From Kineosphaera sp039812485 (lineage in GTDB: Bacteria; Actinomycetota; Actinomycetes; Actinomycetales; Dermatophilaceae), in assembly GCA_039812485.1 (NCBI GenBank), contig JBDIAP010000047.1:1-22397 (forward strand): DNA of 22,397 nt, read 5' to 3'. The notes beneath the pieces were generated by a model that worked only from the letters and a program-made list of their open reading frames with translations, was not told the origin of the DNA and ran no database searches. Shown piece by piece: positions 1 to 5,837 of the stretch (its first letter is position 1; each line of letters starts with the position of its first letter). The position numbers were made by a program, and so were the translations under genes.

Positions 1-1
1 C

Positions 2-1423
2 GTGCTCGCCGTCACGACGTGGGCCGCGAAAGCCGATCACGCCGCCGTGCGCGCGCTGGCCGCCGAGTGGGGCGTGCCCGTGTGGCCGCACGACGCCGCC
101 GTGCTGCGCGCCCGCGACGAGGGCAACCCGCGCGTGCGCTCCCTGACCGCGACCGACGACCGCCCCGGCATCGGCTCCGTGGCCCGCGCCGCCGTGCTCG
201 CCAGCGACGCCCAGCCGCTGCACGACAAGCGGATCGCCGGCGGTTGCACGTATGTCGTCGGCTGGCGCGAGGCGACCCCCCGCACCGACGGCGCGACCGG
301 CGACGACCCGCTGCGCCACCACGGCGACTCCGAGGCCCGCGGCTGTCGCGTCGACCTCGCCGTCAACGTCGTCCTCCCCAAGCCGCCGTCGCGCGTCGTG
401 GCGCTCCTGCACGAGACGATCGACACCCTCGCGGCCTACCCCGACGAGCGGCCCGCCCGCGCGCGGCTCGCGGCCCACCTCGGCGTCGACCCCGATCGGC
501 TGCTGCTCGTCAACGGCGCTGCCGAGGCCTTCATGCTGCTCGCCCACGCCCGCGACTGGCGGGCGCCGGTCGTCGTGCACCCCCAGTTCACGGAGCCCGA
601 CGCCGCCCTGCGGGGGGCGCGGCACGAGCCGATCCGGCACGTGCTGGCGCAGGAGGAGGGGTTCGCCCTGCGGCCCGAGCGGGTCCCCGAGCGGGCCGAC
701 CTCGTCGTCATCGGCAACCCCACGAACCCGACCTCCCGGCTGCACCGCGCCGACGACCTGCGCGCCGTGCGCGACGCCGGCCCGGACGATCGCCTCCTCG
801 TCGTCGACGAGGCGTTCATGGACACGATCATCGGCGAGCCCGAGTCGCTGCTGCGCGACCACCGTGCCGGTGAGCGCACAGGGATCTGTGTCGTGCGGAG
901 CCTGACGAAGACCTTCGCGATCGCGGGCCTGCGGGCCGGCTTCGTCGTCGCAGACCCCGACCTCATCGCGCGGCTGCGCGAGATCCAGCCGCCCTGGTCG
1001 GTCAACGCCCTGGCCCTCGCGGCGATCGAGGCGACCGCCGACTCCGGCGGCCGGCTGCACGTCGACATCGGCTGCTCGGTGATCCCCAGGCGGCGCGAGC
1101 GGCTCGTCAAGGGGCTGACGCGGGCCGGCCTGACCGTCGTGCCCGAGCCCGCCGGGCCCTTCGTCCTCGCCTACCATCCGCAGGGGCAGATCGTGCGGGA
1201 GAAGCTGCGCGAGAAGGGGATCGCCGTGCGCCGCGGCGACACGTTCCCCGGGCTGGGGCCCGGTTGGCTGCGCCTAGCCGTGCGTGACGGCGACACCACC
1301 GACCTCGTCGTGCGCGAGATCCGCGCGATCGTGACCGGCCTGCGTCCGCGCCGGACGCCCGCGCGAGCCGCCAGGCGCGCGGCCGCACCGACGACGCCCC
1401 ACCCACAGGAGAGCCCGCGATGA
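2..1423 (+). CDS. cobC: CbiG/CobE C-terminal domain fused to CobC/CobD-type PLP aminotransferase (5' partial)
   Basis: The frame is open at the left edge, so the true start lies upstream; 473 residues are visible. Residues 1 to about 90 resemble the C-terminal domain of CbiG/CobE (cobalt-precorrin-5A hydrolase family): AAKADHAAVRALA, then NPRV...PGIGSVARAAVLAS and the closing KRIAGGCTYVVGWRE. About 30 residues of that domain should be outside the window. From about residue 115 a class I/II aminotransferase follows, like the L-threonine-O-3-phosphate decarboxylases (CobD of Salmonella; CobC/Rv2231c in actinobacteria), which supply the aminopropanol phosphate arm of cobalamin. Visible motifs are AAYPDE, NPTNPTS, VVDEAF and SLTKTFAIAGLRAGF, whose Lys303 should bind PLP. 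A 20-residue Ala/Pro/Arg tail ends the protein. The stop overlaps the next start as ATGA. Aminotransferase identity is firm; the exact substrate is inferred from B12 context. Confidence 0.85.
   Translation: MLAVTTWAAKADHAAVRALAAEWGVPVWPHDAAVLRARDEGNPRVRSLTATDDRPGIGSVARAAVLASDAQPLHDKRIAGGCTYVVGWREATPRTDGATGDDPLRHHGDSEARGCRVDLAVNVVLPKPPSRVVALLHETIDTLAAYPDERPARARLAAHLGVDPDRLLLVNGAAEAFMLLAHARDWRAPVVVHPQFTEPDAALRGARHEPIRHVLAQEEGFALRPERVPERADLVVIGNPTNPTSRLHRADDLRAVRDAGPDDRLLVVDEAFMDTIIGEPESLLRDHRAGERTGICVVRSLTKTFAIAGLRAGFVVADPDLIARLREIQPPWSVNALALAAIEATADSGGRLHVDIGCSVIPRRRERLVKGLTRAGLTVVPEPAGPFVLAYHPQGQIVREKLREKGIAVRRGDTFPGLGPGWLRLAVRDGDTTDLVVREIRAIVTGLRPRRTPARAARRAAAPTTPHPQESPR
1407..1413 (+). promoter_or_regulatory. 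Ribosome binding site of bluB-cobT
   Basis: AGGAGAG lies six bases before the ATG at 1420 and inside the 3' end of the upstream gene. It fixes the start of the BluB-CobT fusion and fits translational coupling across the ATGA overlap. Confidence 0.7.
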
Positions 1424-3159
1424 CCCCCGTGCCGCCACTGCCGACGCCCACCCGCGAGGCGCTCGCGGAGGTGATCGCCACGCGCCGCGACATCCGCAGC
1501 GACTTCACGATGGACCCCATCGACGACGCCGCGCTCACCCGCATCCTGGCGGCCGCGCACCGCGCCCCGAGCGTCGGCCTGAGCCAGCCGTGGGACTTCG
1601 TGCTCGTGCGCGACGAGGACCGCCGCCGCCGCGTGCAGGCCCTCGCGGCCGCGCAGCGCGACGCCTACGCGGCGAGCCTGCCCGGTGCCCGCGCGCGCCG
1701 CTTCGACGGCCTCAAGGTGGAGGCGATCCTGAGCACCCCGCTCAACATCGTCGTCACCTGCGACCCCACCCGCGGGGGCCCCTACACGCTCGGGCGGCAC
1801 GCCGACCCCCGCATGGCGCCGTTCTCGGTGGCGACCGCCGTCGAGAACCTGTGGCTCGCCGCGCGCGCCGAGGGCATCGGCGTCGGCTGGGTCAGCTTCT
1901 TCGAGCCCGACGCCCTGCGCGCGGCGCTCGACCTGCCCGCGCATCTCGACGTCGTCGCCTACCTGTGCGTCGGGCACGTGCGCGAATTCCCCACAGCCCC
2001 CGAGCTCGCCCTCTCCGGGTGGGCCCGGCGCCGTCCCCTCGCCTGGGCGGTCCATCACGAGCGCTGGGGGGCCCGCGGCCTCCCGGGAGGAGAACCCATG
2101 CTGCTCATCGACGAGACGGTGGCCGCGATCGAGCCCGTCGACGAGGCCGCCCGCGCCCAGGCCGACGAGCACCAGCTACGCCTGACCAAGCCCGCCGGCT
2201 CCCTCGGCGAGCTCGAGGTGCTGGCCGGTCGGCTCGCCGCCATCGCCGGGCAGTGCCCGCCCCCGATCCCCGAGCCGGCGGCGCTCGCGGTCTTCTGCGG
2301 CGACCACGGCGTGCACGCCCAGGGCGTCACCCCCTGGCCGCAGGAGGTGACGACCCAGATGGTGCACAACGTGCTGGCCGGCGGCGCGATGACGAGCGTC
2401 CTCGCCCGGCAGGTCGGGGCCGAGGTGGCGGTCGTCGACGTCGGCGTCGCCGCCGACCTGCCCGACGTGCCCGGGCTCATGCGGCGCAAGGTCGCGGCCG
2501 GCACGGCCGACATGACCGCAGGGCCCGCGATGACCCGCCAACAGTGTCTCGACGCCGTCGACGTCGGCATCGACGTCGCGCGCGACCTCGTGGCCCAGGG
2601 CAACCGCCTCCTGGCCACCGGTGACCTCGGCATCGCCAACACGACGGCCTCGGCCGCCCTCGTCGCCGCCTTCACCCAGAGCCCCGCGCGGGAGGTCACC
2701 GGGCGGGGCACCGGCATCGACGACGAGATGCTCGCCCACAAGGTCGCCGTCGTCGAGCGCGCGCTCGCGGTCAACGAGGTGACGACCGACGACCCGCTCG
2801 CCGCCCTCGCCGCCGTCGGCGGGCTCGAGCACGCGGGGCTCGTCGGTTTCCTCCTCGGCGCGGCCGCCTTGCGAGTGCCCGTCGTGCTCGACGGCGTCAT
2901 CGCCGCCTCCGCTGCGCTCGTGGCCGCCGCGCTGCGGCCGGGGGCCGCGGCCTACTGGTTCGCGGGGCACGTCTCGGCCGAGCCCGCCAGCCGCATCGCG
3001 GTCGACCGGCTCGGGCTGCGGCCACTGCTCGACCTCGGCATGCGGCTCGGCGAGGGGAGCGGGGCCGTGCTGGCGATCCCGCTGCTGCAAGCCGCCGCTC
3101 GGGTGCTGCACGAGGGCGCGACGTTCGAGAGCGCGGGGGTGGCCGGGCGCGATGAGTGA
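1420..3159 (+). CDS. cobT: BluB-CobT fusion: 5,6-dimethylbenzimidazole synthase / nicotinate-nucleotide:DMB phosphoribosyltransferase
   Basis: This 579-aa protein joins two consecutive steps in lower-ligand formation. Residues 1-226 are BluB, the flavin-destroying nitroreductase-fold enzyme that makes 5,6-dimethylbenzimidazole from FMNH2: RRDIRSDF, HRAPSVGLSQPWDFVLV, GIGVGWVSFF. The length equals stand-alone BluB (about 227 aa). Residues 227-579 are CobT, which makes alpha-ribazole phosphate: TKPAGSLGELE, FCGDHGVHAQGVTPWPQEVT, GDLGIANTTASAAL, VLDGVI, and RLGEGSGA with the likely catalytic base Glu545. Counted from the internal ATG at 2098 this Glu is residue 319, close to Glu317 of Salmonella CobT, and the CobT half would be a normal 353 aa. 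The gene overlaps its upstream neighbour by 4 nt and its downstream neighbour by 8 nt. The frame is continuous; a strong internal ribosome binding site sits at the junction. Confidence 0.93.
   Translation: MTPVPPLPTPTREALAEVIATRRDIRSDFTMDPIDDAALTRILAAAHRAPSVGLSQPWDFVLVRDEDRRRRVQALAAAQRDAYAASLPGARARRFDGLKVEAILSTPLNIVVTCDPTRGGPYTLGRHADPRMAPFSVATAVENLWLAARAEGIGVGWVSFFEPDALRAALDLPAHLDVVAYLCVGHVREFPTAPELALSGWARRRPLAWAVHHERWGARGLPGGEPMLLIDETVAAIEPVDEAARAQADEHQLRLTKPAGSLGELEVLAGRLAAIAGQCPPPIPEPAALAVFCGDHGVHAQGVTPWPQEVTTQMVHNVLAGGAMTSVLARQVGAEVAVVDVGVAADLPDVPGLMRRKVAAGTADMTAGPAMTRQQCLDAVDVGIDVARDLVAQGNRLLATGDLGIANTTASAALVAAFTQSPAREVTGRGTGIDDEMLAHKVAVVERALAVNEVTTDDPLAALAAVGGLEHAGLVGFLLGAAALRVPVVLDGVIAASAALVAAALRPGAAAYWFAGHVSAEPASRIAVDRLGLRPLLDLGMRLGEGSGAVLAIPLLQAAARVLHEGATFESAGVAGRDE
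2085..2100 (+). promoter_or_regulatory. Internal ribosome binding site and in-frame ATG at the BluB/CobT junction
   Basis: GGGAGGAG at 2085-2092 is followed after five bases by an in-frame ATG at 2098. This is a near-ideal Shine-Dalgarno arrangement and falls where a stand-alone CobT would start (MLLIDETVAAIEP). It could yield free CobT in addition to the fusion. Whether it is used cannot be told from sequence. Confidence 0.65.
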
Positions 3160-4240
3160 CCTCGGAGCCGAGCTGCGCCTCGCGGGCCGGGCCGTGCTCG
3201 TGCTCGGCGGCCCCGACCGGGCGCTCGGGCTGGTGGGACGGCTGCTGTCCCGCGGGGCGCGCGTCACCGTCGTGGCCCCCCAGGTGGCGACCTCGATCCA
3301 GGACCTCGCCGAGCGCGGCGCGCTCGCCTGGCGGGCCCGGGGTTACGAGCCCGGCGATCTCGACGGCGTCGCACTCCTCGTGACCTGCCCCGAGCCGGGG
3401 TCGGCCGCGGACGCGACGCGGCAGGCCCTGCGCGACGCCGACGACGCCGGCGTGCTCGTCGCCGATCTCGACGAGCAGCCCGTGCCGTCCCAGCGGGTCG
3501 CGGCCACCGCCACCACCGGCAGCGTCGTGCTCGTCGGCGGCGGTCCCGGTGATCCGGGCCTGTTGACGATCGCCGGACGCGAGGCGGTGCGCGGCGCCGA
3601 CGTCGTCGTCGTCGATCGGCTCGCGCCGCTGGAGGAGCTGCGTGAGCTCGGCGCGCACGTCCAGGTCATCGACGTCGCCAAGATCCCCCGCGGCCGGTTC
3701 ACCCCGCAGGAGCGCATCAACGAGGTGCTCCTGGAGCACGCGCGGGCCGGCAAGCGCGTCGTGCGGCTCAAGGGCGGCGACTCCTTCGTCTTCGGGCGCG
3801 GCATGGAGGAGGTGCTGGCGTGCCGCGAGGCCGGCGTGCCGGTGTCGGTGATCCCTGGCGTCACCTCCGCGGTGGCCGCCCCCGAGCTCGCCGGCATCCC
3901 GGTGACCCACCGCGGCCTCGTGCAGGGGTTCGCGGTGATCTCCGGGCACGCGGCCCCCGACGACCCGCGCAGCACCGTCGACTGGGCGGCGCTCGCCGCG
4001 AGCGGCGTGACGATCGTCGTGCTCATGGGGGTCGAGACGCTGCCGCGCATCGCGGCGGCGTTGGTGGCGGCCGGTCGATCCGGCGACACCCCGGTGGCCT
4101 GCGTCATGGAGGCCGCCTCGAGTCGGCAGCGCACGGTCACCAGCACCCTGGGGGAGCTGGCCGGGGGCAGCGTGCCCGCGGACCTCGCCCCGCCGGCGGT
4201 GACGGTCATCGGCGACGTGGCCGCCTTCGCACAGGTCTGA
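3152..4240 (+). CDS. cobA: Uroporphyrinogen-III C-methyltransferase with a shortened CysG-like N-terminal domain
   Basis: The C-terminal part, from about residue 122, is a complete SUMT that makes precorrin-2 with two SAM methylations, the branch point to cobalamin and siroheme. Signature 1 is VVLVGGGPGDPGLLT followed by ADVVVVDRL, signature 2 is VVRLKGGDSFVFGRGMEE near residue 204, and IPVTHR and the SGH...LMGVETL segment follow. Residues 1-120 resemble the NAD-binding half of CysG/precorrin-2 dehydrogenase (RLAGRAVLVLGGPDRALG, GARVTVVAP, DLDGVALLVTCP). However, the glycine motif is degenerate and the helical dimerisation region that separates the two halves in CysG proteins is essentially absent: ADLDEQPVPSQ runs almost directly into the methyltransferase. 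At 362 aa it is shorter than E. coli CysG (457) and M. tuberculosis CysG (405). The ATG overlaps the end of bluB-cobT by 8 nt. Confidence 0.9.
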   Translation: MSDLGAELRLAGRAVLVLGGPDRALGLVGRLLSRGARVTVVAPQVATSIQDLAERGALAWRARGYEPGDLDGVALLVTCPEPGSAADATRQALRDADDAGVLVADLDEQPVPSQRVAATATTGSVVLVGGGPGDPGLLTIAGREAVRGADVVVVDRLAPLEELRELGAHVQVIDVAKIPRGRFTPQERINEVLLEHARAGKRVVRLKGGDSFVFGRGMEEVLACREAGVPVSVIPGVTSAVAAPELAGIPVTHRGLVQGFAVISGHAAPDDPRSTVDWAALAASGVTIVVLMGVETLPRIAAALVAAGRSGDTPVACVMEAASSRQRTVTSTLGELAGGSVPADLAPPAVTVIGDVAAFAQV

Positions 4241-4246
4241 TGACGG

Positions 4247-4277
4247 TTCTGACGGACGATGCTTCTGACGGACGATG
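4247..4277. repeat. 16-bp tandem repeat after the cobA stop codon
   Basis: TTCTGACGGACGATG occurs at 4247-4261 and exactly again at 4263-4277, period 16. A decayed third unit (GTGCTGACGAGG) follows. The array starts just after the cobA stop (TGA 4238-4240), and each unit repeats the CTGA of the stop region. No protein-coding role is apparent. Confidence 0.85.
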
Positions 4278-4307
4278 GTGCTGACGAGGTGGGTCGACAC
4301 TGGCGAT

Positions 4308-4337
4308 GTGGGTTCACCCTGAGTGGGTTCACCCTGA
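4308..4337. repeat. 15-bp exact tandem repeat
   Basis: GTGGGTTCACCCTGA is present twice without interruption (4308-4322, 4323-4337). Each unit contains GGGTtcACCC, a small inverted repeat. GTCGACACT flanks the array on both sides at 4293-4301 and 4359-4367. Together with the preceding array this fills most of the 277-bp gap between cobA and the next gene; the rest holds a possible -10 site and nothing else I can name. Confidence 0.85.
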
Positions 4338-4418
4338 CGAGTGCACACTGACGTGGGTGTCGACACTCATGTGTGCATCGGCGCGGCGACACACTCGCGT
4401 CCTGGACGATTGTCCGGA

Positions 4419-4424
4419 TAAACT
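4419..4424 (+). promoter_or_regulatory. Possible -10 element upstream of the small-gene pair
   Basis: TAAACT lies about 95 bp before the 4518 start in otherwise GC-rich DNA. A short imperfect hairpin, CTGGAC-gatt-GTCCGG (4402-4417), precedes it directly. No good -35 is visible, so this is a weak call. Confidence 0.3.
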
Positions 4425-4517
4425 GAGGGCGGCGACGGCGTATCGGGGGATGCGTGAGCGCTGGTCAGGCGGCGGTGGGCCGTCTGGGGTGCGGCACGGC
4501 GTGAGGTGGGGGTAGCG

Positions 4518-4805
4518 ATGACGGAGTCGATGGCCTGGAAGTCCGCCCGGATGCTCGGGTTGGCCGCCTTGGGAGTCTCGATGGCGTTGGCGCCCGGGCT
4601 GTCCGCCCAGTCGCTGGCCCGGTCGGCCGCGAACTCCGCCCAGCGCGCGCGCATCCACCGCGCCGGCGGGTTCGGCGGCAACGGCGTCGTCGACGGCCGC
4701 ACCATGGTGGTGGCCGCTGGTCGCCTCGACGCGACCCCCGCAGATCTGACGACGACGAATCTCGAGACAGCCGGTCCGCAGACGACGACCCGTGAGGCCT
4801 CATGA
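4518..4805 (+). CDS. Small protein of unknown function with a hydrophobic N-terminal segment
   Basis: I do not recognise this 95-aa protein. Residues 12-34 are hydrophobic (MLGLAALGVSMALAPGLSAQ), like a signal peptide or single membrane anchor after a short MTESMAWKSAR start with two basic residues. The remainder is Gly/Ala/Thr-rich with no cysteines or catalytic-looking motif, ending in a Thr-rich tail. The ATG at 4518 follows GAGGTGGGGGT, an acceptable ribosome binding site; a GTG at 4506 is possible but lies within that site. Third-position GC is high as in neighbouring genes, and its TGA overlaps the ATG of the next gene (ATGA), both of which favour a real gene. It could still be a spurious frame. 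Confidence 0.55.
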   Translation: MTESMAWKSARMLGLAALGVSMALAPGLSAQSLARSAANSAQRARIHRAGGFGGNGVVDGRTMVVAAGRLDATPADLTTTNLETAGPQTTTREAS

Positions 4806-5014
4806 CATCTCAGTGGCAGTGGCAGTGCGTGGACGCCGACGGCGCGGTCGTGCCCGGAGGCCCGGCGCAGTCGGCGATCTTTCCCACTCAGGGCGAGGCG
4901 GAGGCGTGGCTGGGGGAGTCGTGGGAGGAACTCGCCGATGCCGGCGTCGCCGCGACGACCCTGCTCCACGACGGCACGCCCGTCTACGGGCCCATGCCGC
5001 TCGACCCGGCCTGA
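4802..5014 (+). CDS. Conserved small actinobacterial protein (70 aa), function unknown
   Basis: The 70-residue product opens with SQWQWQCVDADG, has FPTQGEAEAWLGESWEELADAGV in the middle and ends with TLLHDGTPVYGPMPLDPA. I recognise this pattern (Trp-rich start, TQxxAExWLGExW, YGPMxLxPA end) from small uncharacterised proteins common in Actinobacteria. It has no signal peptide or membrane segment and is acidic, so it is probably cytoplasmic. The ATG overlaps the upstream stop by 4 nt, suggesting coupled translation. No function can be assigned. Confidence 0.8.
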   Translation: MTSQWQWQCVDADGAVVPGGPAQSAIFPTQGEAEAWLGESWEELADAGVAATTLLHDGTPVYGPMPLDPA

Positions 5015-5057
5015 TCGACACGCCGGATCGACACGCTGCTCGACCCGGCCTGATCGA
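4999..5057. repeat. 20-bp direct repeat spanning the stop codon of the 70-aa gene
   Basis: The 20-mer GCTCGACCCGGCCTGATCGA is found at 4999-5018, where it includes the last codons and the TGA of the gene, and is copied exactly at 5038-5057. Between them GATCGACAC is also doubled (5014-5022 and 5026-5034). Further on CGCGTGACGATGT occurs twice, in 5065-5098. The spacer of about 100 bp to the convergent DUF3043 gene contains essentially nothing else. Confidence 0.85.
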
Positions 5058-5118
5058 ACAGGCCCGCGTGACGATGTGCCGCGCGTGACGATGTCACGTC
5101 CGACGTCGACGCTCCAGC

Positions 5119-5709
5119 TCAGCTGGGGTACTGGCCGCGCGCCACCCGCGGCCGCGGCACCCGGCCGGGCCGGATCTGCATCGAGCGGGCGATCGCATAC
5201 CAGAGCGAGCCCTTCTCGGGTGCCTCGCCGAAGCGGGCGCGCACCCGCTTCTTCACCGCGGCCCACATGAAGACACCGTCGAGCACCGAGAGCAGCACGG
5301 CTCCATAGACGATGACGTAGCCGGTGAGAATCGCCGTCCGGTTGGGGATGAGGCTGATCGGCAGGCCGATGAGCATGACCGGCAGCAGGAACTCGGCGAT
5401 GTTCCACCGGGCGTCGATGCAGTCCCGGATGAACGCCCGCTGCTTGCCGCGGTCGCGGGCCGGCAGCGCCCACTCCTCGCCGGCATACATCGCGCTGCGC
5501 ACCCGATTGCGCTCCTCGCGCTGCTGCCGGCGCGACTCCGCCGCGGCAGCCTTGCGGTCGGTCGGGACGATCGGACGCTGCCGGGCCGCTTGCGCCTCCC
5601 GCCGCGTCGGCGTCGGCCGGTTCTTGGCTCCCGGCCGCGCGGACGGCTCGCTCTGCGAGGCGGCCGACTCCCGCGGCGTGGTCTGCTGGTCCTTCTTGCG
5701 TCCGAACAC
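5119..5709 (-). CDS. DUF3043 family membrane protein
   Basis: This 196-aa protein belongs to the actinobacterial DUF3043 family (Rv2206 in M. tuberculosis). It opens with FGRKKDQQ, followed by a basic, charged stretch with the family hallmark RPTPTRREAQAARQRP and many Arg/Lys. Then come ALPARDRGKQRAFIRDCIDARWNIAEF, two membrane helices (FLLPVMLIGLPISLI and TGYVIVYGAVLLSVLDGVFMW), and a cytosolic tail that probably mirrors the basic N-terminus. I chose GTG at 5709 because it gives the usual V/MFGRKK start and AGGG lies eight bases upstream; GTG at 5718 is the alternative. It is convergent with the two small genes and divergent from the M20 dipeptidase. Molecular role unknown. Confidence 0.88.
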   Translation of the reverse strand: MFGRKKDQQTTPRESAASQSEPSARPGAKNRPTPTRREAQAARQRPIVPTDRKAAAAESRRQQREERNRVRSAMYAGEEWALPARDRGKQRAFIRDCIDARWNIAEFLLPVMLIGLPISLIPNRTAILTGYVIVYGAVLLSVLDGVFMWAAVKKRVRARFGEAPEKGSLWYAIARSMQIRPGRVPRPRVARGQYPS

Positions 5710-5821
5710 GCACCACACCCTAATCGAGCCCCCGACCGCCCACGATCGGCTGCGAAGGCCCCGCCGGGACGCCGAGAGCCGCCCGATGGTCGCGCGCCGG
5801 GCCCGGTCGCCCGCACGTGGG

Positions 5822-5837
5822 TAGCCTGCCGTAGGTG
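5822..5837 (+). promoter_or_regulatory. -10 element of a probable leaderless start (M20 dipeptidase)
   Basis: TAGCCT (5822-5827) is separated by exactly seven bases from the GTG at 5835, and no Shine-Dalgarno sequence is present. In actinobacteria TANNNT six or seven bases before a start codon marks transcription starting at the start codon itself. No -35 is evident. Confidence 0.6.

Noticed and set aside
1420..3159. BluB and CobT being two genes with a missed stop between them
   Set aside because: The frame is continuous from 1420 to 3159 with no stop at the junction; a sequencing error cannot be excluded, so the internal start is reported as a finding instead.
2897..4366. Long minus-strand open frames opposite cobT and cobA
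   Set aside because: The translations are His/Arg/Gly/Asp-rich and low in hydrophobics, as expected opposite GC-rich genes; the plus-strand proteins carry clear family motifs.
4241..4517. Cobalamin riboswitch near the B12 genes
   Set aside because: No B12-box-like sequence was seen here; any such element for this operon would be upstream of the window.
4241..5118. CRISPR array or insertion sequence
   Set aside because: The repeats are 15-20 bp, adjacent or nearly so, without regular spacers; there is no cas gene, no transposase and no terminal inverted repeats.
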